Counted from the stretch's first letter, positions 16,613 through 24,989 are shown. The stretch: DNA of 57,059 nucleotides from Candidatus Polarisedimenticolia bacterium (GCA_036004685.1 DASYRE010000009.1:1-57059), one strand, 5' to 3'. The notes: generated by a model not told the origin, from the sequence alone. A program made the numbers and translations.

Positions 16613-17686
16613 ATGACCCGATCTTCGATTCCGCTTCCTGCCGTCCTTCTCCTCCTGGCGCTTCCCGCGATCCAGGCCGCGCCGGCCTCCGCCCAGGCGG
16701 GGGCGCCCGCGAAAGCGGCCCCCTACACCCTCGCGGGGATCGATCTCTTCGGCAACAGCCGGACCTCGGACGCCGATCTCCTCGCCATGGTGCCGATCAA
16801 GGAAGGGGACGAGATCACTCCAGAAGTGGTCACGCGGCTGGACGAGAAGCTCCGCGGCTCCGGGAGGTTCGCCTACGCCAAAGTCAGCAGCACGGCGTAC
16901 GGCGATCGGAAGAGCTATCTAACCGTCGACGTCGTCGAGAAGGGGGACGAAGGACGCTTCAAGCTGAACTCCAATCCGGCCGGTTCGGTCGAAGTTCCCG
17001 CCGACGTCCTGGATTGGGTGAGGCGCTACGAGAAGGCCCAGTTCCAGATGTTTCAGGTCAATCCGAAGAGGCTGAAGGACATCAACGAGGGGCATTATCT
17101 CGACAGCGATCCGGGACTCCGGGAATACGAGGAAAAGATGCTGGAAATGGTCCCGGCCCATTACGACGTCCTGGTGAAGGCGCTCCGGGAGGACAAGGAT
17201 CCCGAAAAAAGAACCCTGTGCGCGACCCTCTTGGGATGGGCCAAGGACAAGAAGGCGGTCATCGCCCCGTTGGAGGAGGCGCTGAAGGATCCCGACGTCC
17301 AGGTGCGCTCCAGCGCCGCCCGCTCCCTGATTCCGATCGCCTATCTGTCGGTCCACCAGTCGATGCCGTTCCCGCTGGACCCGATTCTCGACGAGCTGCA
17401 CTATCCGACATCCTCGGATCGCACCAAGGCGGCCGCGCTCCTGTTGCACCTCGCCGGCGAGCCGGAGAACCGCGTCGCCATTCGCGACAAGGCGGGCGAC
17501 GTCCTCGTGCGGATGGTGAGCGCCAAGCAGCCCACCCAGCGCGAGCATTCCCTGACGCTGCTGACCACGATATCGGGAGAAAAGTACGGCAGGGATCCCG
17601 AGAAATGGCGGGCTTGGTGGAGCGCCGTGAAGAAAGGGGTTCCCCCGCCGAAGGCCGAACCGCCGAAGCCGGCGACGAAGTCCTGA
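16613..17686 (+). CDS. secreted POTRA-domain protein with HEAT-like repeats
   Basis: A 357-residue exported protein: signal peptide (about 1-27, LPAVLLLLALPAIQAAPASA), then a POTRA-like domain. The domain runs from YTLAGIDLFGNSRTSDADLL through LRGSGRFAYAKVS to YLTVDVVEKGD (residues about 37-112). A linker follows, then helical repeats (about 190-335) of the HEAT type, such as PLEEALKDPDVQVRSSAARSL. POTRA domains usually sit in Omp85/FtsQ proteins and bind beta-strands. Here there is no barrel, so it is probably a soluble periplasmic scaffold. Last gene of the GT2 operon. Function unknown. Confidence 0.75.
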   Translation: MTRSSIPLPAVLLLLALPAIQAAPASAQAGAPAKAAPYTLAGIDLFGNSRTSDADLLAMVPIKEGDEITPEVVTRLDEKLRGSGRFAYAKVSSTAYGDRKSYLTVDVVEKGDEGRFKLNSNPAGSVEVPADVLDWVRRYEKAQFQMFQVNPKRLKDINEGHYLDSDPGLREYEEKMLEMVPAHYDVLVKALREDKDPEKRTLCATLLGWAKDKKAVIAPLEEALKDPDVQVRSSAARSLIPIAYLSVHQSMPFPLDPILDELHYPTSSDRTKAAALLLHLAGEPENRVAIRDKAGDVLVRMVSAKQPTQREHSLTLLTTISGEKYGRDPEKWRAWWSAVKKGVPPPKAEPPKPATKS

Positions 17687-17701
17687 CCGCGATCGAGGGC
17701 C

Positions 17702-18292
17702 TCAGCGGGGGCGCGATTTGGCGAAGATCTCCCCGAGGTGGGCGTAGAGATCGCCGCCCAGTCGCGCCACGGGACGCAGCTTGTCGGGAGCGACCGCCCC
17801 GTCCTCGAGCAGAGTATCCTGCACGTGATAGAGCAGGACGCGGCCGAGGATCACCGCCGTTCCGGCCACCTCCACCAGTTTCTCCAGCCTGCACTCCATC
17901 TGGACGGGCGACTCGGCGATCCGCGGCGGCTTGACCGTCCGGCTCGGCACCGGCGTCAGGCCGGTCACCGCGATCTCGTCGACCTCGGGCGGATAGTCGC
18001 GCGACGCGAGGACCATGGCATCCACGATCTCGGGCACGACCACGTTCACCACGAACTCTCCCGTCGCTTCGATGTTGTTCCAGGTGTCCTTGCGGCCGTC
18101 CTTCCGGCCCCCGACGGCGATCATGACGATGGGCGGATGGGAGGAGACTCCGTTGAAGAAGGAGAAGGGGGCAAGGTTGGCGTGCCCGGTTTGGGAAACG
18201 CTTGTGACGAAGGCGATCGGGCGGGGGACTATCAAGCTGATCATCAGCTTGTAAGCTTCTTTGCGGTCGAGCTTCGCGGGATCGATCTCCAA
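17702..18292 (-). CDS. flavin reductase-like FMN-binding split-barrel protein
   Basis: A 196-residue member of the flavin reductase-like family, which binds FMN and reduces it with NAD(P)H or acts as a small flavoenzyme. The N-terminus PRPIAFVTSVSQTGHANLAPFSFFNGVSSHPPIVMI is the diagnostic FMN-binding block. KDTWNNIEATGEFVVNVV follows, then a C-terminal strand region. The start ATG 18292 lies 19 bp after the Nudix gene, so it is the last gene of the six-gene minus-strand run. Specific substrate not deducible. Confidence 0.9.
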   Translation of the reverse strand: MEIDPAKLDRKEAYKLMISLIVPRPIAFVTSVSQTGHANLAPFSFFNGVSSHPPIVMIAVGGRKDGRKDTWNNIEATGEFVVNVVVPEIVDAMVLASRDYPPEVDEIAVTGLTPVPSRTVKPPRIAESPVQMECRLEKLVEVAGTAVILGRVLLYHVQDTLLEDGAVAPDKLRPVARLGGDLYAHLGEIFAKSRPR

Positions 18293-18311
18293 GCGCTCCT
18301 CGCTTTCTTTC

Positions 18312-18743
18312 TCAGGTCGGCTCCGACGCTTCGCCCGGAACGGGGCAGACTACTCCGCCCGCCGCGATTCGTCCAACCAGCGGCCGGTCCGCCTCGAGAA
18401 AATCGTACCCCGGCAGATCGGCGGGCGCGACCCAGGCGATCTTCTCGAAGGCCCGGTTCAGCGGCTCACCCGAGAATTCGCTCACCGCGAAGAAGTGAAT
18501 CTCGACTTCCGGCCCGCCGGGGTAGCGGTGGCGGATCGTTTCCACCGCCGCGAGCCGGCCGGCGGGGACGGCGATCCCGAGCTCCTCTTCCAGCTCCCGG
18601 ACCAGCGCGGAGGCGACGGTCTCGCCCTCCTTCACTTTCCCCCCCGGGAACTCCCACTTCAGCGCGAATCCTCCCCCCTGGCGCCGCTGGCAGATCAGGA
18701 TTTCGCGGGAGCGCCACAGGATTGCCGCCGCCACCCGGATCAC
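18312..18743 (-). CDS. Nudix hydrolase, MutT-like
   Basis: A 143-residue Nudix pyrophosphohydrolase, of the type that sanitises oxidised dNTPs such as 8-oxo-dGTP. The complete Nudix box GX5EX7REUXEEXGU is present at residues 35-57, beginning GGKVKEGE and ending RELEEELGI. The preceding WEFPGG and N-terminal AAAILWRSREILICQRR fit MutT. Start is GTG 18743, which overlaps the TGA of the membrane protein gene (GTGA); a second GTG at 18734 is possible. The substrate preference is an inference from similarity. Confidence 0.9.
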   Translation of the reverse strand: MIRVAAAILWRSREILICQRRQGGGFALKWEFPGGKVKEGETVASALVRELEEELGIAVPAGRLAAVETIRHRYPGGPEVEIHFFAVSEFSGEPLNRAFEKIAWVAPADLPGYDFLEADRPLVGRIAAGGVVCPVPGEASEPT

Positions 18744-19276
18744 CGGCCGGCCCCGCGGGCGAGCCGCCTCCGCCACGCCTCGCCCAGGGCGTCCACTTCC
18801 GCTTCCCGCCGGCGGCGATCGAGACGGACGAGGCTCACGCCCGGTCCCGCCGGGACGACTCTCAAGGCGGTGCCGAGCCGCTTCAGGATCAGCCTTCCCC
18901 CTTCCCATGCCGTCTCGATGCCGCGCTCCTGGCAAGTCTCGGCGAGCGACTCCGCGACCCGCGCCGGCCGGGTCCCCAGGACGACCCAGGTGTCGCGCCA
19001 CGCGGCGCCGAGCGCCGCGAGCAGCGCCGCAACGCCGGCGGGGACCGGGAGCGCCGGGATTCCCGCCGGAAAGACGGCGGCGTCGGCCAGGAGGACCGCC
19101 GCGAAGAGAAGGTGGACCGAAGCGAGCCGGGCGCCGGGAAGCAGCAGGATCCTGCCGCGCAGGAAAGGGGAAGCGAGCCCCAGGAGCCAGAGAGCCAGGT
19201 AACCGCCCAAGAGCCACCAGCCGCCCATCGCCGCTTTCCCATCCGGACCGCAGGAGCGTTCGGACATGCCGTTCAC
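18740..19276 (-). CDS. membrane protein of unknown function
   Basis: A 178-residue protein with about three hydrophobic segments in its first half (WWLLGGYLALWLLGLA; SVHLLFAAVLLADAAVF; GVAALLAALGAAW). A soluble, Arg-rich C-terminal domain of about 80 residues (GTALRVVPAGPGVSLVRLDRRRREAE in pieces) looks strand-rich. No family recognised. The GTG start 19276 makes a GTGA overlap with the stop of the zinc-finger peptidase gene; ATG 19267 is an alternative. Coupling suggests that it works with the secreted DA1-like peptidase, perhaps as a membrane partner. Confidence 0.65.
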   Translation of the reverse strand: MNGMSERSCGPDGKAAMGGWWLLGGYLALWLLGLASPFLRGRILLLPGARLASVHLLFAAVLLADAAVFPAGIPALPVPAGVAALLAALGAAWRDTWVVLGTRPARVAESLAETCQERGIETAWEGGRLILKRLGTALRVVPAGPGVSLVRLDRRRREAEVDALGEAWRRRLARGAGR

Positions 19277-20379
19277 GAGCCCCGCGACCAGCCCTTGCCT
19301 CCCTGAAGCGCTTTCCTCAGGCCCGCGGCCGAGCCCTGGCCGTGCGCGATCTCCAGCGCCCGCCGGAAGCCGGCGCCGTAGGCGGGGTCCTCCGACCGCT
19401 TCATCGCCTCGATTTTCACTCTTCCCTCTTCCGTCCCGGCCTCTTCCAGAAGAAGGTAGGCGGCATACTCCGCGGATCCTTCCGCTTGATCGGGAGGCAG
19501 GTCGCTCAGGTCATGCAGCTGCTGCCAGACGTGCGCCAGCTCGTGCGCCGCGACCCCCGCGAGCAGCCAGTCGGGGACCCCGGTCAGCAGAGCGACGCTC
19601 ACGCGCCGGCTCACCGCCCTGCCGGAGCGGCGAAACTCGCCGACGGTAATGCCGAGCTCGTTGCCGACGAAACGGCCCGGGGAGAGCCGCCGCATCAGAT
19701 GGTCGCGGTCCACCAGCTCCCAGCTGAAGCTTCCCGGGGGCACGGGGAAGATCTCCTGCAGCCGCACGCGGACCCGCTCCAGGATGGCCGCCACCTCATC
19801 ACGCCGGGAAACCGCCCGGCGGGCGCAAAGCGCGCAGATGCGGATTCCGTTGGCGGTGCTCAGGAAGCTGCCGTGCGTCGTGGAAAGAGCCATGACGCGC
19901 CCGCAGAAGGGACACAGGCTCTCCTTCCCATGTCGTGCGTGGAAGGCGTTTCCCCAGCCGTCTTCCAGGTACGACTTTTCCAGAGGCTCGCCGCAGACGA
20001 CGCAGCGCACCGCCAGCCCGCGGTGGCAGGCGGGATGGTACTTCTTTCCGGAAGCGACGATGTAGGTGCCCTCAATCGGCTTTCCGCAGGCGTCGCAGCG
20101 GGGCTGCGCCGACTCCCGGTAACATTCCTCGTGATAGCTCTTCCCCTCGAAGTCGATGCGCGATCCCAAGATCGCTTTGCCGCAGGCCGCGCAACGCGGC
20201 GCGCGGTACTGCTCGTAGCACTCGCGATGGTAGGCCTCGCCCTGATCCTCGATGTATTTCCCTTCGATCGACTTCCCGCAGACGGCGCAGTGCAGCCGGT
20301 CCTCGGCGGCGGTTTCCGTGAGGACGGGGAGCGGCAGAAGGAGGCCAAGGAGGAGGAGCCCGAGAAAACGCCGGCGCAT
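19273..20379 (-). CDS. secreted protein with four LIM-like zinc fingers and a DA1-like metallopeptidase domain
   Basis: A 368-residue exported protein. A signal peptide (1-24) is followed by three exactly spaced 32-residue units, each C-x2-C-x16-H-x2-C (Cys pairs at 31/34, 63/66, 95/98; His 51, 83, 115). A fourth, altered unit follows (Cys 126/129, His 147/150, Cys 156/159), then another CALC. The C-terminal half has AAHELAHVWQQL (HExxH near residue 278) and, 20 or so residues on, AEGSAEYAAYLLLEE. This is the gluzincin arrangement seen in plant DA1 peptidases, which also pair LIM with HExxH and EG. I infer an extracytoplasmic zinc peptidase. Substrate unknown. It starts 8 bp after the pyruvate kinase stop. 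Confidence 0.82.
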   Translation of the reverse strand: MRRRFLGLLLLGLLLPLPVLTETAAEDRLHCAVCGKSIEGKYIEDQGEAYHRECYEQYRAPRCAACGKAILGSRIDFEGKSYHEECYRESAQPRCDACGKPIEGTYIVASGKKYHPACHRGLAVRCVVCGEPLEKSYLEDGWGNAFHARHGKESLCPFCGRVMALSTTHGSFLSTANGIRICALCARRAVSRRDEVAAILERVRVRLQEIFPVPPGSFSWELVDRDHLMRRLSPGRFVGNELGITVGEFRRSGRAVSRRVSVALLTGVPDWLLAGVAAHELAHVWQQLHDLSDLPPDQAEGSAEYAAYLLLEEAGTEEGRVKIEAMKRSEDPAYGAGFRRALEIAHGQGSAAGLRKALQGGKGWSRGS

Positions 20380-20387
20380 ACCGCGCC

Positions 20388-21851
20388 TCAGGCCCGGCGC
20401 CGGACGGGATGGGCCGGTTTCCCGACCTGGTGGATCTTCATCATGTTGGTTCCCCCCGGATACGAAGTGCTTCCCGACACGATGATGACCCGATCGGAGC
20501 GGGACAACAGGCCGCGCTCCAGCATCACCCGCTCCCCTTCCGCGAGCATGGCGTCGGTGTCGTGCGCGAAGCGGATCTTGACGGGAGTCACGCCCCAGTA
20601 CAGCGCCATCTCCCTCTCGACCGAGTCCTGGAACGTCAGGGCGATGATCCGGCAGGCGGGCCGTTGCTTGGAAAGGAACCGGGCGGTCCGGCCGGTCTGG
20701 GTGTAGACGGCGACCGCGGCGGCCCGGGAATCGAGCGCCGCCTGACTCGCGGCGTGCACCACGGCGTGCAGGTCCTCCTCCTTCTCCGGATCGAAGGGGG
20801 CGGAATGCGCGGTCACCAGGCCGCTGGCCTCGGCCTCGCGGATGATCGCGTCCATCATCCGGACCGATTCGACCGGATAGCGGCCGGTGGCGGTCTCGCC
20901 CGAAAGCATCACGGCGTCGCTGCCGTCGAACACGGCGTTCGCGACGTCGGAAGCCTCCGCCCGGGTCGGGCGCGGGCTGTCCATCATCGACTCCAGCATC
21001 TGCGTGGCGGTGATCACCACGGCCCGCTCGTGGTTCGCGCTCCGGATGATCCGCTTCTGCAGGACGGGAACCTCCTGCGGCGAGATCTCGACCGCCAGAT
21101 CGCCGCGCGCGACCATGAGCCCGTCGGCGTGCGCCAGGATCTCATCGAGGGCCTCGACCCCTTCGCGACGCTCGATCTTCGCCACCAGGGGAAGGCAGCG
21201 CCCCTGGCGCTCCATGGCGGTGCGGGCGCGCACCAGATCGCGGGCCCGCTTCACGAAGGAGAGCGCGATCCAGTCGGCCCCCTGGTCGATGGCGAACCGC
21301 AGATCGGCAAGATCCTTGGAGGTCGGAGAGGAGGCGGCCATCGGAGTCCCGGGGAGGTTGATCCCCTTGTGCTCCGACAGGATGCCGCCCACCAGGACCC
21401 GGCAGAGGATCTCGGTCCCCTGCACGCGCCGGACCTCCAGCTCCATGTTGCCGTCGTCCAGCAGGATCCGGCTGCCGCGCGCGACGTCGCGGGGCAGGTG
21501 GCGATACCGCGTGGAGATCAGGCCCTTGCGGCCCGCGACCTGGCGCGTCGTCACGACGACGCGCGTCCCCGGAGCCAGGACGATGGGCGCGCCGTCCACC
21601 AGATCTCCGGTGCGGATCTTCGGCCCCGGCAGGTCGACGAGGACCCCGACGGTCTTGCCCAGGCCGCGCGCGATGCGCCGCACCCGCCGCATCCGGCGCA
21701 GATGGTCCTCCCGGGTGCCGTGCGAGAAGTTAAGGCGCACGACGTCCACGCCGGCCTGGAGGAGCCGCGACAGCGTCTCGATCGATTCCGAGGCGGGTCC
21801 GATCGTGGCGATGATCTTGGCCATGCGCGGCGGACGGCGGGCGATCGGCAT
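20388..21851 (-). CDS. pyk: pyruvate kinase
   Basis: Last step of glycolysis: phosphoenolpyruvate plus ADP gives pyruvate plus ATP. The 487-residue protein has KIIATIGPASES, VVRLNFSHGTREDH, DLPGPKIRTG, LDDGNMELEV and LVAKIERREGVEALDEI (catalytic Lys-x-Glu). VARGDLAVEI, ATQMLESM, PTRAEASDVANAVFDGSDAVMLSGETA and a C-terminal allosteric domain (VAVYTQTGRTARFLS) follow. Start chosen at ATG 21851 (MPIARRPPR), 17 bp after the previous stop; ATG 21824 (MAKIIATIG) is also possible. In an operon after the SirB1-like gene. Confidence 0.97.
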   Translation of the reverse strand: MPIARRPPRMAKIIATIGPASESIETLSRLLQAGVDVVRLNFSHGTREDHLRRMRRVRRIARGLGKTVGVLVDLPGPKIRTGDLVDGAPIVLAPGTRVVVTTRQVAGRKGLISTRYRHLPRDVARGSRILLDDGNMELEVRRVQGTEILCRVLVGGILSEHKGINLPGTPMAASSPTSKDLADLRFAIDQGADWIALSFVKRARDLVRARTAMERQGRCLPLVAKIERREGVEALDEILAHADGLMVARGDLAVEISPQEVPVLQKRIIRSANHERAVVITATQMLESMMDSPRPTRAEASDVANAVFDGSDAVMLSGETATGRYPVESVRMMDAIIREAEASGLVTAHSAPFDPEKEEDLHAVVHAASQAALDSRAAAVAVYTQTGRTARFLSKQRPACRIIALTFQDSVEREMALYWGVTPVKIRFAHDTDAMLAEGERVMLERGLLSRSDRVIIVSGSTSYPGGTNMMKIHQVGKPAHPVRRRA

Positions 21852-21867
21852 CGGCGGCGATGGGCTC

Positions 21868-22587
21868 CTAATTGAGCGCTGCCTCGATCTTGCGGATGGC
21901 GGAAAGTGAGCTGAGAGTCTGCTCTTCGCCGGGGGCCAGGACAAGCAGCATCGCCACGATCCGGCGGCCGCGCCCGAGATCCCTCCGGCGCAGGTGGATC
22001 TCGCGGAGGTTCGTGAGCATCCGGATCAAGATCTCCCGGGGGCCGGCGTCGGCGAGGAAGGCCGGCGGAAGCCGGTTCTCGTTCTTCCTCAGGACCTCCT
22101 CGGCCGCTTTCGCCCCGAAGAGGGTCGACAGGCGCCCCGGCAGATCCCCGGGAAGAAGGATCTCCCCGGCGTTGAAGGGGTCGACGAACAGCTCGCGCTC
22201 CTTGTCCCGGAGCCGGAGCAGGAAGTGGCCCGGGAAGGAGACCCCCGTCAGGGGAAGAGCGAGGCGCCGGGCCACTTCGAGATACAGGACCGACAGCGTG
22301 ATCGGAATCCCCAGCTTTCGATCCATCACGTCGTTGATGTACGAATTCCTGGGATCGTAGTAATCCTCCTGGTTGCCGCGATACCCTTCCTCCCCGAAGA
22401 GAACGGCGTTGAGCGCCTCGAGGGTTTTCAGGGCGTCGCGTGAGGCCGGCAGGCGGCGCCGGGTCATGGCGGAGAGACGGTCGAACTCGGCAAGGTAGCG
22501 CGCGTGGTCGAGATCCGGATACTCGGAGCGGGCGATCAACAGAGCGCCCCGGTCGAGCGGCAGCGCCCCGCCGGGCGCGTGGACCAT
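21868..22587 (-). CDS. SirB1-type transglutaminase-like protein
   Basis: A member of the SirB1/transglutaminase-like family (protein YchA type), of unknown biochemical role. Diagnostic is YYDPRNSYINDVMDRKLGIPITLSVLYLEVARRLALPLTGVSFPGHFLL, seen in pieces across residues about 78-130. The annotated ATG 22587 has no ribosome-binding site. The family normally has ten more residues, and here the frame continues upstream as LEQVLTELQQ to a CTG at 22617, placed 6 nt after GGGAGG. The true start may therefore be CTG 22617. First gene of the minus-strand run that includes pyruvate kinase. Confidence 0.85.
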   Translation of the reverse strand: MVHAPGGALPLDRGALLIARSEYPDLDHARYLAEFDRLSAMTRRRLPASRDALKTLEALNAVLFGEEGYRGNQEDYYDPRNSYINDVMDRKLGIPITLSVLYLEVARRLALPLTGVSFPGHFLLRLRDKERELFVDPFNAGEILLPGDLPGRLSTLFGAKAAEEVLRKNENRLPPAFLADAGPREILIRMLTNLREIHLRRRDLGRGRRIVAMLLVLAPGEEQTLSSLSAIRKIEAALN

Positions 22588-22642
22588 CTGCTGGAGTTCG
22601 GTCAGGACCTGCTCCAGGATTTCCCTCCCTCTCCCGGCGCCG

Positions 22643-22672
22643 TTGCGACGCCGCCGCGAGTTCTCCTATGAT
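22643..22672 (+). promoter_or_regulatory. sigma70-type promoter immediately before the MFS gene
   Basis: TTGCGA (22643-22648), an 18-bp spacer and TATGAT (22667-22672). The expected start falls near 22679, only about 5 nt before ATG 22684 (or 2 nt before TTG 22681). There is no Shine-Dalgarno sequence, so the message looks almost leaderless. Confidence 0.5.
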
Positions 22673-22683
22673 ATCCGAAATTG

Positions 22684-23850
22684 ATGATCGCTTTGGAGCG
22701 CCGCAGACAATACCTCGCCCTGGGAGCGTTCTACTTCGCCCAGTTCTCCGTTCTCGGCATCTACGTCCCCTTCTTCCCGCTCTACTTGAAGTCGCTCGGC
22801 TTCGGCGGCACGGAGATCGGCGTGCTGATGGCCCTGGCGCCCGTGAGCCGCTTCCTTTTCCCCGTCTTCTGGGGTCTCTGGGCCGATCGTACGGGAAGAC
22901 GCCGGCTCTTGGTCATCCTCTCGCAGATCGCCGGCGCCGGGGTCTTCTCCCTCCTCTTCGCCCTGCATGATTTCGCCAGGATGGCGGGGGTGATGTTCCT
23001 TTACGGCTTCCTCCTCGTTCCGGCGGTGCCCCTGGTGGAGGGGATCGTGCAGGAGGAGGCGGAGAAGCGGGGCTTCGACTACGGGCGACTGCGCCTCTGG
23101 GGCTCGATCGGGTACATCGCCGCCACGCTCGTCTTCGGCTGGATCCTGGACGTCGCACCGGCGCGCGCGGTGCTGGCCGGGATTCTCGGCATCTCCGTCC
23201 TGGCCGTCTTCCCGGCGTTCGCCCTGCAGGGAGAATCCCCCCCCGGCCCGCCCCCTTCCCACCGCAGCCTGGGCCGCGAGCTGTGGCGGCGTCCGGTGAT
23301 CGCCTTCTTCGCCGTCACGGCGCTGATGCAGGCGAGTCATGGCGCCTATTACGCCTACTACTCGATCTACCTCGACCGGCTCGGGTACTCCCGCAGCCTC
23401 ATCGGAGGGTTCTGGAACCTGGCGGTGGTCGCCGAGGTCGTGATGATGCTCGCCTCGCGCCCCCTCCTGGTCCGCCTGAAAGCGCCCCCTCTGCTGGCCA
23501 TCTGCCTGGCGGCCGCCGTCGTGCGCTGGTTGATCCTGACCGCCTCCGCCGCTGTCCCTCTCCTGCTGCTCGCCCAGCTCTTGCACGCCTTCACGTTCGG
23601 GCTGTTTCACGTCGCCGCGGTCGGTCACACGCACCGTCTCTTTCCGCCGGCGCTGCGCAGCTCCGGCCAGAGTCTCTACAGCTCCCTGACCTACGGTCTC
23701 GGCAACCTCGCCGGTTTCTTCGGCGCCGCGGCGCTCGTCGAGAGAATCGGCCTCCAAGGCCTTTTCGGCGCCTCCTCGGCGGTGGCCTTTCTCGGCCTGC
23801 TCCTGTCGCGCAGCCTGTCGCGCAGCCTGTCCCGCGAAGAGGCGCGCTAG
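22684..23850 (+). CDS. MFS transporter (MFS_1-like, LacY/nucleoside-symporter type)
   Basis: A 388-residue, twelve-helix major facilitator protein of the inner membrane. The N-terminus QYLALGAFYFAQFSVLGIYVPFFPLYLKSLG and the loop motif GLWADRTGRRR between helices 2 and 3 are typical. The second half repeats the pattern (SHGAYYAYYSIYLDRLGYS). It most resembles the MFS_1-like group that includes sugar and phenylpropionate permeases; the substrate cannot be read. The C-terminus ends with three copies of a 12-bp repeat (about 23803-23839) coding RSLS, a likely slippage tract. The start may be TTG 22681 or ATG 22684. Confidence 0.9.
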   Translation: MIALERRRQYLALGAFYFAQFSVLGIYVPFFPLYLKSLGFGGTEIGVLMALAPVSRFLFPVFWGLWADRTGRRRLLVILSQIAGAGVFSLLFALHDFARMAGVMFLYGFLLVPAVPLVEGIVQEEAEKRGFDYGRLRLWGSIGYIAATLVFGWILDVAPARAVLAGILGISVLAVFPAFALQGESPPGPPPSHRSLGRELWRRPVIAFFAVTALMQASHGAYYAYYSIYLDRLGYSRSLIGGFWNLAVVAEVVMMLASRPLLVRLKAPPLLAICLAAAVVRWLILTASAAVPLLLLAQLLHAFTFGLFHVAAVGHTHRLFPPALRSSGQSLYSSLTYGLGNLAGFFGAAALVERIGLQGLFGASSAVAFLGLLLSRSLSRSLSREEAR

Positions 23851-23923
23851 GGCGCTCCGCACTCTATCTTTCCGCGGCGCCGTGGGCTAGAATCCCCGCC
23901 GGTTTCGCCGAGGAGGGGGGAGC

Positions 23924-24931
23924 TTGCGCGCTGCCGCCGAAGCCATCCGACGCATGAGGAAGACCGAGCTCCACCAGCACGTCGACGGCTCGATCCCGCC
24001 GGGGAAGATCTGGGCCATGATGCGGCGGCACCGCCTGAATCCCGTTCCGACCCTTTCGGCGATGCGCCAGCTCCTGACGATTCAGCCGGGAGAAGAGGGG
24101 ACCCTCCTCACCTACCTCGACAAGTTCCACTACCCGCTCTGGATCACCCAGTTCTACGAGAACATCCAGGTCCTCACCGAAGGGATCGTCGCCGAAGCGG
24201 CGCGCCACGGGGTGGAGACGCTGGAATTGCGTTATTCGCCGGTCATCCACACCTACGCCGGGCTGACGCTGCGCCAGGCGATCCGCGCCGTCCTGAGCGG
24301 ATTGAATCGGGCCTCGAAGCGGCACGGCGTGCGCTGCGGCCTGATCATCATCGCCATGCGCCAGCACGGCCCTCACATTGCCAAGATCGTCGCGCGCCAG
24401 GCGATCTCGGAGGCGCAGCACCTTCACGAGCGCTGCGGCGTCGTCGGCTTCGACATCGCGGGACCCGAGCGCTCCACGCCGCCGCGCCTGTTCCGCGAAG
24501 CGTATGAAGTCGCCTCCCGGGGGGGCCTGGGGGTCACGGCTCATTCGGGCGAGGAGGTCGGCCCGGAAGTGGTCTGGCAGACGATCGACGATCTCGGCGT
24601 GTCGCGGATCGGCCATGCCTGCTCGGCCGTGCGGGATCGCTCGCTGATGCGCCGGCTGGCCCGGGACAAGATCCTGGTGGAGTGCTGTCCGACCTCCAAC
24701 TATCAGACCGGCGCGGTCCGGCGCGGCGCGCCGCATCCCATCGCGGAATTCGTCCAGCGCGGCGTTCCGGTGGCGATCTGCACCGACAACACCACCGTCT
24801 CGGGGACCGATCAAACGAAGGAGACGGCTCTCCTGTCCCGCTACTTCAGCCTCGCCGACATCCGGCGGATCCACGCCCAAGCTCGCGATTATTCCTACAT
24901 CGCGAGACGCCCGAAGCCGCGCGTCGCCTGA
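23924..24931 (+). CDS. adenosine deaminase-family protein
   Basis: A TIM-barrel zinc deaminase converting adenosine (or a related purine) to the inosine form. The 335-residue protein has TELHQHVDGS (zinc His residues 17 and 19), LRYSPVIH, DIAGPE, TAHSGEE (His and catalytic Glu), RIGHACS, ECCPTSNYQTGAV and ICTDNTTVSGT (zinc Asp). Start taken as TTG 23924 because GAGGAGGGGGG lies just upstream; ATG 23954 leaves no ribosome-binding site. The length is near the usual 330-340. Related activities such as adenine deaminase are possible. Confidence 0.9.
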   Translation: MRAAAEAIRRMRKTELHQHVDGSIPPGKIWAMMRRHRLNPVPTLSAMRQLLTIQPGEEGTLLTYLDKFHYPLWITQFYENIQVLTEGIVAEAARHGVETLELRYSPVIHTYAGLTLRQAIRAVLSGLNRASKRHGVRCGLIIIAMRQHGPHIAKIVARQAISEAQHLHERCGVVGFDIAGPERSTPPRLFREAYEVASRGGLGVTAHSGEEVGPEVVWQTIDDLGVSRIGHACSAVRDRSLMRRLARDKILVECCPTSNYQTGAVRRGAPHPIAEFVQRGVPVAICTDNTTVSGTDQTKETALLSRYFSLADIRRIHAQARDYSYIARRPKPRVA

Positions 24932-24935
24932 CTCT

Positions 24936-24987
24936 GGCCGATTCACCCTGGGCCGATTCATCCCCTGGGCCCGGTAGGGATTCACCC
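24936..24987 (+). repeat. short direct repeats next to the yciF-like promoter
   Basis: GGCCGATTCACCC (24936-24948) is repeated as GGCCGATTCATCC (24951-24963). A third core, GATTCACCC, sits at 24979-24987. Core spacings are 15 and 24 bp. The array abuts the -35 hexamer at 24990, a position suited to a regulator binding site. Confidence 0.5.
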
Positions 24988-24989
24988 CA

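Noticed and set aside
23803-23839. 12-bp tandem repeat at the end of the MFS gene as a mobile or CRISPR-like repeat
   Set aside because: Three in-frame copies inside the coding sequence, with no spacers. A simple slippage tract coding RSLS.
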